DNA from: DATKJS01 sp964551995
GTDB taxonomy: Bacteria > Acidobacteriota > Aminicenantia > Aminicenantales > Saccharicenantaceae
Direction of reading: 5' to 3'
NCBI GenBank assembly: GCA_964551995.1
Contig: CAZKFD010000004.1
Coordinates: 150,998-214,997, forward strand
Length of the DNA: 64,000 nucleotides
The notes under the pieces are model-generated. The model was not told where the DNA came from, did not search any database, and worked only from the letters and a program-made list of their open reading frames with translations. Made by a program: the position numbers and the translations under genes. Positions 28,796-36,461 of this stretch are shown here, piece by piece (within the stretch, counting starts at the first letter, position 1; each line of letters opens with the position of its first letter).

Positions 28796-30010
28796 TCAAG
28801 GCTGTTCCCGCAGGATCGAGGCGGCAACGACGTTCGAAACTTCGCTCCGTAAGGAGATGATCTTGCCTGTATCGTCGGGATGAACGCGGTTGGTCAGGAA
28901 GACGACCGCCGTCTGCGTCTCGGGATCGATCCAGATCGACGTCCCTGTGTAGCCCGAATGACCGTAGGACCCGTACTCAAAGAGGTCGCCGCGAACCGTG
29001 CCGTAGTCGGAGGTCAGGTCCCAGCCCAGGCCGCGTCCCGAGGCCTCTGTTTTGGGAAAGATCTCGGTCATCCGTTCAACGGCGAGCGGGCTCAGGATGC
29101 GAACGCCGTTCCACTCGCCCCGCCCCAGCATCATCTGGGCGAAGACGGCCAGATCGTCGGCCGTCGAGAAGAGCCCCGCGTTCCCCGAAACGCCTCCCTG
29201 GAGCCGCGCCAGAGGATCGTGGACGACGCCCCGTAATGGACGGCCGTCGATGACCTGGGTCGGGACACAGAGCGGCAGGAACTCGGCCGGCGGATTATAA
29301 AACGTCCGCGACATGCCCAGGGGGCTGAAGATGTTCCCGGCCGCGAACTGGGCGATCGTCTGCCCAGTCACTTTCTTCACGATATAAGCCAGGGTGATGT
29401 AATTGAGGCAGCTGTACGTGAACCGCTGTCCCGGCGCCGCTTCTTTGGGGATACGGGCGATGACCTTGTTGACGAGATCATCGGTTGAGCACGGATTACC
29501 GAACCGCTGCGCGATTTCCTGAGGGTCGGTGTACGGCGGCAGCCCCGAAGTGTGCGTCAACAGATGATACAGGCGGGCGTTCTCGGCCGGACGGCCCGAG
29601 TCCTCGATGAAGGGCACGAAATCCGGGACGAACTCCTTGACCTGGTCCCACAGGCGGATCCGGCCCCGCTCGACGAGGATCATCACGGATGTCGCCGTAG
29701 CCACGGGCTTGGTGACGGAAGCCAGGTCGAAGATCATGCCGACGGTCATCGATTCTCGCGAGGGCACCCACTGGCTCTCGCCGAACGCCTTCCGGTAGAC
29801 CGTCTTCCCCTTGCGGGTCACGAGGAGGACCGCGCCGGGGAAATCCTTCCGCTGGATGGCCTCGCCGATGATCCGGTCGAGCTCCGCAAGCCGCGGCGAC
29901 GACATGCCGACATCTTCAGGCCTGGCCGGGGGAACGGATTGGCCGAAGACGGAAGCCAGCGTCCCGACGATGAGCAAGGCCGCGGCCAGGAATCCTCGAA
30001 TGCTTTTCAT
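28796..30010 (-). CDS. Serine hydrolase, beta-lactamase/PBP4* family, exported
   Basis: 404 residues. Signal peptide RGFLAAALLIVGTLASVFG, then the class-C fold: FDLASVTKPVATAT contains S98-x-x-K101, FTYSCLNYITLAYIVKK holds the Tyr of the second motif, and YGHSGYTGTSIWIDPET replaces the KTG triad with HSG, as in esterase or peptidase members of the family. THTSGLPPYTD is also diagnostic. It probably acts as an exported esterase, D-aminopeptidase or peptidoglycan hydrolase rather than as a beta-lactamase. The ATG at 30010 has AGAGGG upstream. The frame upstream of it overlaps the CBM9 gene in a different frame and is not translated. Confidence 0.88.
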   Translation of the reverse strand: MKSIRGFLAAALLIVGTLASVFGQSVPPARPEDVGMSSPRLAELDRIIGEAIQRKDFPGAVLLVTRKGKTVYRKAFGESQWVPSRESMTVGMIFDLASVTKPVATATSVMILVERGRIRLWDQVKEFVPDFVPFIEDSGRPAENARLYHLLTHTSGLPPYTDPQEIAQRFGNPCSTDDLVNKVIARIPKEAAPGQRFTYSCLNYITLAYIVKKVTGQTIAQFAAGNIFSPLGMSRTFYNPPAEFLPLCVPTQVIDGRPLRGVVHDPLARLQGGVSGNAGLFSTADDLAVFAQMMLGRGEWNGVRILSPLAVERMTEIFPKTEASGRGLGWDLTSDYGTVRGDLFEYGSYGHSGYTGTSIWIDPETQTAVVFLTNRVHPDDTGKIISLRSEVSNVVAASILREQP

Positions 30011-30048
30011 CTTGCCCTCTCTTTCCCGGGTCCGGATTCGGATCGGAG

Positions 30049-31212
30049 CTAACGGCTCCCCGGCTTGCCGGCCTCGTCGCCCCAGACCAAACCGTCTTGC
30101 CGGATGTGCCACCGGGCGCCCCTCCCCTTCGGGCTGTAGACGGCCTCGAAGAGGCTCTGCGTCGTCTGGATGACGGGCGGATAATCCCAATCCTTGATCT
30201 TCATCTCCTTGGCATTCTTCACACCGAGTTCCCCGAGGTCGGTCGAAAACCGTCCCTGCGCGGCATAGAGCGCCCTTTCCTTGTAATAGATCTTGCGCAA
30301 GGCCCATTTGACCTTCTCTTCCGGCTTCTCCCTGAACTTGTCGACCCGCTCGCCGGCCGCTCTCCCTGAAAACTGAACATATCCCCACATCTCGGGGTAG
30401 TGGATGTTGATGAGGCCCTGCGGAGACCAGGTCCAGTTGTCCTCCGGAAGGTCCTGTCCAGAGACCGGGTCCTTGGCCTTGACATAGCGGCCGTTCTCGG
30501 CCTTCAAGTGGTATTCCACTCTCGAGAAGTTCATCCGCCACTGATCGCCCGGGGACGGCCGCTCGGGCTTCCCCGGGATGCATTCTCTGAGGACTTCGAA
30601 GGGAATGGCAATCTCCACCGTCCAGGCCTTGTCGCGGTCCGAGGGATCGTTGAGGGTCCCCATGACGCACACGGCTGTCTTGAGGCCCTTGATGTCCCAG
30701 GCGTTGACCGCTGGGCCGCCGTCGCGATACGGCTTGACGAGCAGGAGGTCCCAGACGGTGTTGAGGGCGTTCATTTCGAGCTCGTAATAATCGTGCGTGT
30801 CGCCGTCCGGGTCGATGAAGACTTCGAAATCGTTGTCCTCGAAGATCACGGAGTCCCTCGCGGTGAGGGTGGCCCAGACGTTCGGCTCCTCGAGATAAGC
30901 TCCGACGTACAGATAGTTGTCGTCCCAGAGCATCTGGACCCTGGTCCGGTAGCGCGGCTCCGGCTTGGCCGGGCCCTCGATGTCCCCGAAGACCTCCGTC
31001 CATTCGGCTTTCATCCACGAGTCCTCGTCGAGCTTCCCGTCGATCCGGATGGGTCCGGCGGCCCGCTGAACGACGTATTTCAACGGAGCGAAGGGGATGG
31101 CCGGCTCGGGGACCTTTTCGAGGGAGTCATGGGAAAAGGCCGTGCCGGACAGGAGAACGGCCAGCGCTCCGGCCAGGACGGAGGCCCGGGCCAGGCTCGA
31201 AAAGTGTTTCAT
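30049..31212 (-). CDS. CBM9-family carbohydrate-binding protein, secreted
   Basis: 387 residues with signal peptide (RASVLAGALAVLLSGTAFS). GPIRIDGKLDEDSWMKAEWT followed by RVQMLWDDNYLYVGAYLEEP and DNDFEVFIDPDGDTHDYYEL is the standard opening of CBM9/DOMON-like proteins; the aromatic and acidic residues bind reducing ends of glycans and calcium. The C-terminal region (WALRKIYYKERALYAAQGRF) is a helical extension often seen in Acidobacteriota and Planctomycetota members. CCGGAGGATCGC precedes the ATG. Probably co-transcribed with the serine hydrolase 38 bp downstream. Confidence 0.85.
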   Translation of the reverse strand: MKHFSSLARASVLAGALAVLLSGTAFSHDSLEKVPEPAIPFAPLKYVVQRAAGPIRIDGKLDEDSWMKAEWTEVFGDIEGPAKPEPRYRTRVQMLWDDNYLYVGAYLEEPNVWATLTARDSVIFEDNDFEVFIDPDGDTHDYYELEMNALNTVWDLLLVKPYRDGGPAVNAWDIKGLKTAVCVMGTLNDPSDRDKAWTVEIAIPFEVLRECIPGKPERPSPGDQWRMNFSRVEYHLKAENGRYVKAKDPVSGQDLPEDNWTWSPQGLINIHYPEMWGYVQFSGRAAGERVDKFREKPEEKVKWALRKIYYKERALYAAQGRFSTDLGELGVKNAKEMKIKDWDYPPVIQTTQSLFEAVYSPKGRGARWHIRQDGLVWGDEAGKPGSR

Positions 31213-31227
31213 GCGATCCTCCGGAAC

Positions 31228-31725
31228 TCAGAGCTTTACGATGCGCACCTCGTTGCCGCACCAAGCCAGGAACCTCTCGAAATCGGCGACGGAAATGTCC
31301 AGAGTCGCCGTGTTGATGTTCGGGTGAAAGCCCGCCGAGCGGCTCGCCTTGAGATCCTTGTCCACGATAACGCAAACCTCCCGGCCGGCGTCGTGGATCA
31401 GCCCGAAGGGCGAAACGGAGCCCGGCTCAACGCCCAGGTACCTCCGGAGACGCTCGGGCGAGCCGAAGCTGAGACGGTCTTCATGGAGGGCGCGGTTCAG
31501 CTCCCGGAGATCCACGGCCTTGGACGTCGGAGTGATCACGAGATAATGGTGATTGCCCTTCTTGTTCCGGAGGAAAAGGTTCTTGCAGTGGGTTCCCCGG
31601 AGCTCCGTCCAGTACTGGTCGGCGTCCTCGACCGTGAAGACCGGAGGGTGCTCGTGGCGGACATACGACACTCCAAGACGGTCCAGGATGTCCAGAACCT
31701 CCCGCTCCGTTTCTGTGATCGGCAT
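31228..31725 (-). CDS. YbaK/ProX-type aminoacyl-tRNA deacylase
   Basis: A 165-residue single-domain protein. YVRHEHPPVFTVEDADQYW, then CKNLFLRNKKGNHHYLVITP with the conserved Lys and Asn, then SPFGLIHDAGREVCVIVDKD and the late GFHPNINTATLDIS motif are those of the free-standing ProX (Ala-tRNA-Pro) deacylases. The role is to clear mischarged tRNA-Pro. The ATG at 31725 is used: it has CGAGGCG upstream and the preceding nine codons have no homology-like content. It is divergent from the OYE-family gene with back-to-back promoters. Confidence 0.88.
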   Translation of the reverse strand: MPITETEREVLDILDRLGVSYVRHEHPPVFTVEDADQYWTELRGTHCKNLFLRNKKGNHHYLVITPTSKAVDLRELNRALHEDRLSFGSPERLRRYLGVEPGSVSPFGLIHDAGREVCVIVDKDLKASRSAGFHPNINTATLDISVADFERFLAWCGNEVRIVKL

Positions 31726-31757
31726 GATGCGGCGCCTCGGGCCTCCGGGCAACGATT

Positions 31758-31787
31758 ACATTAGACCAAAAGGCGGGCCGGGCGCAA
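31758..31787 (-). promoter_or_regulatory. Predicted promoter of the YbaK-type gene
   Basis: On the minus strand TTGCGC, an 18-bp spacer and TAATGT. It is divergent from the promoter at 31803-31830; the two -35 boxes are 15 bp apart. Confidence 0.45.
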
Positions 31788-31802
31788 GCCCGGCGCCGGG
31801 GG

Positions 31803-31830
31803 TTGATTTCGTTCCGGATTCCTCTACAAT
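31803..31830 (+). promoter_or_regulatory. Predicted promoter of the OYE-family gene
   Basis: TTGATT, a 16-bp spacer and TACAAT, with the start codon 39 bp beyond the -10 box. Confidence 0.55.
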
Positions 31831-31869
31831 GGTCGGAGGATCGCTCGATATTTTAGAAAACGACGCCCC

Positions 31870-33006
31870 ATGACGACCGCTTCGATCCTTTTCACGCCCG
31901 TTGCTCTCGGGGCCGTCACCGTCCCCAACCGCTTCGTTCGCTCGGCGACGCAGGATTTTCTGGCCACCGACGCGGGCGAGGCGACGGACCGGCAGGTGGA
32001 ACTCTTCGCCCGCCTGGCAGAGGGAGAGGTCGGGCTGATCATCACGGGGCACGCCTTCGTCAGGCCCGAAGGCAAGGCCAGCCCCCGCCAGCTCGCCGTT
32101 TCCGACGACCGTTTTGTTTCCGGGCTGGCGCGCATGGCCGCGGCCGTCCACCGTTTTCCGTCGCGCGTCTTTCTCCAGATCGCGCACGCCGGCCGGCAGA
32201 CCAAGGAGAAACTCGCCGGCACGACGCCGGTCTCTCCCTCCGCAGTCTACGACCCGGTAACCAGGGTCATGCCGCGGGAGCTCAAGCCGGCGGAGATTAG
32301 AAGCCTCATACAGGATTTCGTACAGGCCGCGTGGCGGGCGCGCGAGGCTGGTTTCGACGGCGTCCAGCTGCACGCCGCGCACGGGTACCTCCTGAGCAGC
32401 TTCCTCTCGCCCCATACCAACCGGCGGCGCGACGAGTGGGGCGGGCGGCTCGAAAACAGGGCCCGCGTGATCGTCGAGATCCTCGGCGAGATCCGAAACC
32501 TCCTGGGTTCCGGCTTCCCGGTCATCGCCAAGCTCAATTCGTCGGATTTCCTTGAGGGGGGCTTGACCGTCGACGAGAGCGTCGAGACGGCCGTGATTCT
32601 CGAAGCCGCGGGAGTCGACGGGGTCGAGGTCAGCGGCGGCATGGCCGAGGCCGGGCGGGGCTCGATGTGGCCGGGAGTTCGGAAGCCAGCCGACGAGGGC
32701 TATTTTGTGGCCGTGGCGGCCCGCGTCAAGGCCGCCGTCCGGGTCCCCGTCTTCGGGCTGGGCGGAATCCGTTCGCTCGGCGTCGCCGAGGGCTTCGTCC
32801 AGGCTGGGCGGGTCGATCTCGTCTCGATGAGCCGGCCGCTTATCCGTAATCCCTTCCTCATCAGAGACTTCCATGAGGGGCGGATCACGCTGTCGGACTG
32901 TATATCCTGCAACAAGTGCATGAACCTGCGCGGCATACGCTGCGCCGCGCTCGAAGCCGAAAAGCGACCCCGAGCCGAAGCGCGCGCCCGGGAGAGGGCA
33001 AAATGA
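31870..33006 (+). CDS. Old-yellow-enzyme family NADH:flavin oxidoreductase
   Basis: 378 residues. LFTPVALGAVTVPNRFVRSA is the FMN-barrel start, LQIAHAGRQTKEKL and FDGVQLHAAHGYLLSSFLSP carry the active-site His pair, and GGRLENRARVIVEILGEI is conserved in the family. The tail CISCNKCMNLRGIRC keeps several cysteines of the 4Fe-4S site of dienoyl-CoA-reductase-type members, but the C-terminal FAD/NAD domain of those proteins is absent. Substrates are unsaturated carbonyl compounds. Its TGA overlaps the ATG of a transporter pseudogene (ATGA). Confidence 0.9.
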   Translation: MTTASILFTPVALGAVTVPNRFVRSATQDFLATDAGEATDRQVELFARLAEGEVGLIITGHAFVRPEGKASPRQLAVSDDRFVSGLARMAAAVHRFPSRVFLQIAHAGRQTKEKLAGTTPVSPSAVYDPVTRVMPRELKPAEIRSLIQDFVQAAWRAREAGFDGVQLHAAHGYLLSSFLSPHTNRRRDEWGGRLENRARVIVEILGEIRNLLGSGFPVIAKLNSSDFLEGGLTVDESVETAVILEAAGVDGVEVSGGMAEAGRGSMWPGVRKPADEGYFVAVAARVKAAVRVPVFGLGGIRSLGVAEGFVQAGRVDLVSMSRPLIRNPFLIRDFHEGRITLSDCISCNKCMNLRGIRCAALEAEKRPRAEARARERAK

Positions 33007-33453
33007 GCGAGACGGGTTCCCCGCCGATCTCCCGCCGGCGGACCGCGGCCTCTCTTCCCCGCGTAAATCCCCGACACGAGTCCTATCGCTCGATGGTGCT
33101 CTGCACGGTGATGATGGCCACCTTCATGTCTGTCCTGGACGCGACCGTTGCCAACGTCGCCCTGCCCAAGTTGATGGCCTCTTTCGGAGCATCGGTCGAC
33201 CACGTGGAATGGGCCCTGACCGCCTGCCTCCTCATTTTCAGCGTCATGCTTCCTAGGCCTGGGCGTATCCGGCAGCAATTCCCTGCGGCCCGTCTATCTC
33301 CAGAACTCTCTAAGCAATACGCCTCTGCAGGCGGGGCTTGTCTTCCTTCCGGCCTGGGTCTGTCAGGGCATCGTTTCCCCGTTCGCCAGCCTGGTCTTCT
33401 TTCTCCGTGCGGTCCGCAGAAGGAGGGGAGAGAAAACGGCCCTCGCCGACTGA
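33003..33453 (+). pseudogene. Collapsed DHA2-family MFS transporter (internal deletion)
   Basis: The first part is a clear EmrB/DHA2 N-terminus: MVLCTVMMATFMSVLDATVA then NVALPKLMASFGASVDHVEW ALTACLLIFSVMLP. At about 33255 this frame stops resembling a transporter. One base over, a frame opens that reads FLGLGVSGSNSLRPVYLQNS, NTPLQAGLVFLPAWVCQG and IVSPFASLVFFLRAVRRRRG before the TGA at 33451. That second piece corresponds to a much later helix pair of the same family. About 200 codons between them, and the remaining C-terminal helices, are gone. The gene was coupled to the OYE-family gene by ATGA. It is almost certainly non-functional. Confidence 0.75.
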
Positions 33454-33491
33454 CGAGGGCGGCTCGAATATCCGTCGCGAGGAGGCTGTCT

Positions 33492-35108
33492 GTGAACGGA
33501 ACGCGCTCCACACTGACCTTGGTTCTGGTTCTCGTAGCGGCGACCACCGCCGGCGCCGCCGCGCCGCCTCAGGGGTTCGCGCCCGGTCTCTGCGTCTTCA
33601 ACGTCAGGGATTTCGGCGCAACCGGGCGCAAGGCCGACAATGCCCGGTCCGCGATCCAAAAGGCCGTCGACGCCTGCGGGGCGGCCGGAGGCGGCGTCGT
33701 CTACGTTCCCCCCGGGGATTACAGCTCGGGGACGATCCACCTCCGGAGTCATGTCCGGCTTTTCGTCGAGGGCGGGGCAACGATCTTCTCGATCCACGAC
33801 AAGAAGCTCTTCGACAAGGACTCCCTGCTTTTTGGAGAGGATCTCGTCGACGTGACCATCGAGGGCCGCGGCGTGTTCGACGGCGAGGCCCGCTATGATT
33901 GGCGCCCGTCCGGAGATTTCCGGGACGACTTCATCCGGTCGAACCAGATCGAGATGGAGAGGCTCGGCCTGCCCCTGCTCCGCTCCTTCCCCAAGCCGGA
34001 CCAGACCGGCCACCTCGTCCTTCTCGTCCGGTGCGCCGACGTCCGGATCGCCGGCCTCTCGTTCGTCGACTCGCCCTCCTGGACGATGCACCTCGTGCAA
34101 TGCCAGCGAACAGTCATCGACGGCGTCAGCATCCGGACGAGCCTCAAGGACGGCGTCTGGGCCGACGGCATCGACCCGGACGGCTGCAAGGACCTCAGGA
34201 TCTCGAATTCGAACATCGAAACGGGAGACGATGCCCTCGTCTTTTATTCCATGGATGCGTTCGGCCCGGCCCGGCCGTGCGAGAACATCACCGTCACGAA
34301 CTGCCGGCTCAGCTCGGCCTCGAGCGCCGTTAAGTTCTGCGACGGCAACATCGCCGGCATCCGGAACGTGACGATCGATAACTGCGTCATCACGAATTCG
34401 AACCGCGGCATCGCCTTCATGACTTTCGACGGCGGTCCGGTCGAGAACATCGTCCTCTCGAACCTGACGATCGAAACTGTCCGCTATGACTGGTTCTGGT
34501 GGGGCGACGGCGAGCCCTTCCACTTCAACATCCGCAAGCGGAGCGAGGTCCATGCGAACTGGCCCAGGGAGAAGGACAGGCCGGCGGGGGTCATCCGCAA
34601 CATCAAGATCCAAAACGTCATTGCCCACGGTCGGGGAATGAGCATCTGCAACGGCCACCCCGATTCGTGGCTGGACGGCGTCTCGTTCGAAAACATCAAA
34701 CTCACGATCGCTCATGACCCCAAGGCCCCCTACGACAAGGCCGTCGACGCCGTCCGCTTCGAGCTCGCCCGCAGCCTCCGGCTCAGGGACTTCGAGGTCG
34801 TCTGGGAGAAGCCTTTGTACAAGCGCTGGCGGAGCGCTCTCTCGTTCGACCATATCCGCAGCCTCGTGCTCGACGGATTGTCCGCCCGCCAGGCCCAAGA
34901 CGGGGGAGACGCGCCGGCGGTTCTCTTCAGGGACGTCGAGGACGCCGTCGTCCGGAATTGCCGCGCCGCTGGGGGCACCGGCACGTTCCTGCTACTCTCA
35001 GGCTCCGGAACGCGCGATGTCGCTCTCTCCGGGAACGACTTCCGTCACGCCCGGAAAGGCTGGGCCGCGACGGGCGGCGCCCGGCCGGCCGAAGACATCG
35101 TGGATTGA
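33492..35108 (+). CDS. Polygalacturonase-like glycoside hydrolase, GH28, secreted
   Basis: 538 residues from the GTG at 33492, which has GGAGG upstream; the frame continues upstream into the transporter pseudogene but that is not part of the gene. Signal peptide STLTLVLVLVAATTAGAAA. VRDFGATGRKADNARSAIQK starts the pectate-lyase-3 segment, and a right-handed beta-helix follows with DGIDPDGCKDLRISNSNIET GDDALVF (D246 and D247 in the family GDD position) and SSASSAVKFC. The catalytic aspartates of GH28 are therefore present. It probably cleaves galacturonan-type or rhamnogalacturonan side chains in the periplasm. Confidence 0.88.
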   Translation: MNGTRSTLTLVLVLVAATTAGAAAPPQGFAPGLCVFNVRDFGATGRKADNARSAIQKAVDACGAAGGGVVYVPPGDYSSGTIHLRSHVRLFVEGGATIFSIHDKKLFDKDSLLFGEDLVDVTIEGRGVFDGEARYDWRPSGDFRDDFIRSNQIEMERLGLPLLRSFPKPDQTGHLVLLVRCADVRIAGLSFVDSPSWTMHLVQCQRTVIDGVSIRTSLKDGVWADGIDPDGCKDLRISNSNIETGDDALVFYSMDAFGPARPCENITVTNCRLSSASSAVKFCDGNIAGIRNVTIDNCVITNSNRGIAFMTFDGGPVENIVLSNLTIETVRYDWFWWGDGEPFHFNIRKRSEVHANWPREKDRPAGVIRNIKIQNVIAHGRGMSICNGHPDSWLDGVSFENIKLTIAHDPKAPYDKAVDAVRFELARSLRLRDFEVVWEKPLYKRWRSALSFDHIRSLVLDGLSARQAQDGGDAPAVLFRDVEDAVVRNCRAAGGTGTFLLLSGSGTRDVALSGNDFRHARKGWAATGGARPAEDIVD

Positions 35109-35159
35109 ATTTTCCGGCCCGATTTAATAAATTGTTCTGTCATTGGCACGCGAGGCCAC

Positions 35160-36461
35160 ATGCCGGATAGTCCGACATCCGAACCGATCGAAAAGATCCA
35201 CGCCCGGATCCGGGCCCGCTTTCCGCTCCTCGACCGCGATGCGGAAGGCCGCCGCAGGCTCTACCTCAACAGCGGCGCGGGGAGCCTGATCGTCGACACG
35301 GCCGCGGAGGCCGCGGCCCGGGCCGGCCGGACGCTCAACCCGATGCCGGGGGCCATCACTCCCGGAGAGATCCAGACGGCCGGTCTCCACGACCGGGTCC
35401 GCGCCCTCGCGGCCGATTTCCTGCACGCGGCCAGCGGGCGGGAGGTCAGTTTTCATGCCTCGTCGACGGCGGCCCTCTTCAACCTCGCGTTCTCCGTGCG
35501 GGACATGTTCTCGAAGCCGGCCAACGCCGTCGTCACGGACCTCGATCACATGGCCAACATCTCTCCATGGGAGACGGTCCTTGGAGAGGGCTCCGGCCTC
35601 GAGATCCGGCACGCCCATGTCACTCGGAACGGGCGCCTCGACATCGACCACCTCGCGGCGCTTGCGGACGGCCGGACGAAGCTCCTGGCGGTCACCATGG
35701 CCTCGAACGGATTGGGAACCGTTCCTCCCCTACCCCGGATTGTCTCCGCCGTCCGCGCGAAATCCCCGGAATGCTTCGTCGTCATCGACGCCGTCCATCA
35801 CGCCCTCCACGGCCCGATCGACGTCCAGACCATCGGTTGCGATTTTCTGGCTTTCTCGGGCTATAAAGTTTTCGGACCCATGCTCGGCGTCCTCTGGGGC
35901 CGGGAGAGGCTCCTTGAAAAAGTCCGCCCCTACCGGGTCGAGACGAACACGAACCAGCCGCCCGGGAAATTCGAGCAGGGCATGCTCAACAACGCCGCCT
36001 TGGCCTCGCTCGAGGCCGCCCTCGAATATATCCTCTGGGTCGCCCGCGAGGCGGCCGGCCCGGGCCGGTCCTTTCCTGGCCGCCGCGAGGCCTTCACTTA
36101 CGCCATGACGGCGATTGCCGACTACGAAAGGAGAATTTCCCGGCGCGTCCTCGAAGGCCTCCAGGCTCTGCCCCCGGCTCGCTTCGCCGCGTACGGCATC
36201 ACGGACGCCGCGGATTGCTTCGAACGCGATCCGACGTTCGCTTTCGAAGTCGTCGGCCAGACTCCTATCGAAACTAAGAAGGCGCTCTGGGAGCGGCACG
36301 CGATCCAAATCGGCGACGGCAACCATTACTCCGCCGCCGTCACGCGCCACCTTCAGAAGCCGGCCGTTTGCCGGGCAAGCTTCGCCCATTACGACGCGGT
36401 CGGGACCGCCGACCTCTTGCTCGAGGCACTTGGCGACGTCGTCAAACGGGGGACTCGATGA
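35160..36461 (+). CDS. Class V aminotransferase/cysteine desulfurase-like PLP enzyme
   Basis: 433 residues. RRRLYLNSGAGSLIVDTAAE is the N-terminal phosphate-side segment, FHASSTAALFNLAF the helix that holds the cofactor phosphate, TDLDHMANISPWE and VVIDAVHHALHG the ring-stacking and Asp strands, and FLAFSGYKVFGPMLGVLWGR has the Schiff-base lysine K236. No cysteine loop of IscS/SufS type is seen, so a desulfurase role is unlikely; amino-acid lyase or isopenicillin-epimerase-like activity is possible. GCGAGGCCAC precedes the ATG. The TGA overlaps the ATG of the M1 peptidase, beginning a three-gene coupled unit. Confidence 0.85.
   Translation: MPDSPTSEPIEKIHARIRARFPLLDRDAEGRRRLYLNSGAGSLIVDTAAEAAARAGRTLNPMPGAITPGEIQTAGLHDRVRALAADFLHAASGREVSFHASSTAALFNLAFSVRDMFSKPANAVVTDLDHMANISPWETVLGEGSGLEIRHAHVTRNGRLDIDHLAALADGRTKLLAVTMASNGLGTVPPLPRIVSAVRAKSPECFVVIDAVHHALHGPIDVQTIGCDFLAFSGYKVFGPMLGVLWGRERLLEKVRPYRVETNTNQPPGKFEQGMLNNAALASLEAALEYILWVAREAAGPGRSFPGRREAFTYAMTAIADYERRISRRVLEGLQALPPARFAAYGITDAADCFERDPTFAFEVVGQTPIETKKALWERHAIQIGDGNHYSAAVTRHLQKPAVCRASFAHYDAVGTADLLLEALGDVVKRGTR

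Noticed and set aside
28796..31018. A 740-codon frame suggesting a CBM-serine hydrolase fusion
   Set aside because: Its first 336 codons are antiphase to the clear CBM9 gene; the hydrolase has its own start and signal peptide at 30010.
32916..35108. One long frame that would fuse the DHA2 transporter start to the GH28 enzyme
   Set aside because: The part between about 33255 and 33490 is not coding in that frame; the transporter continues in another frame, and GH28 has its own GTG, ribosome site and signal peptide.
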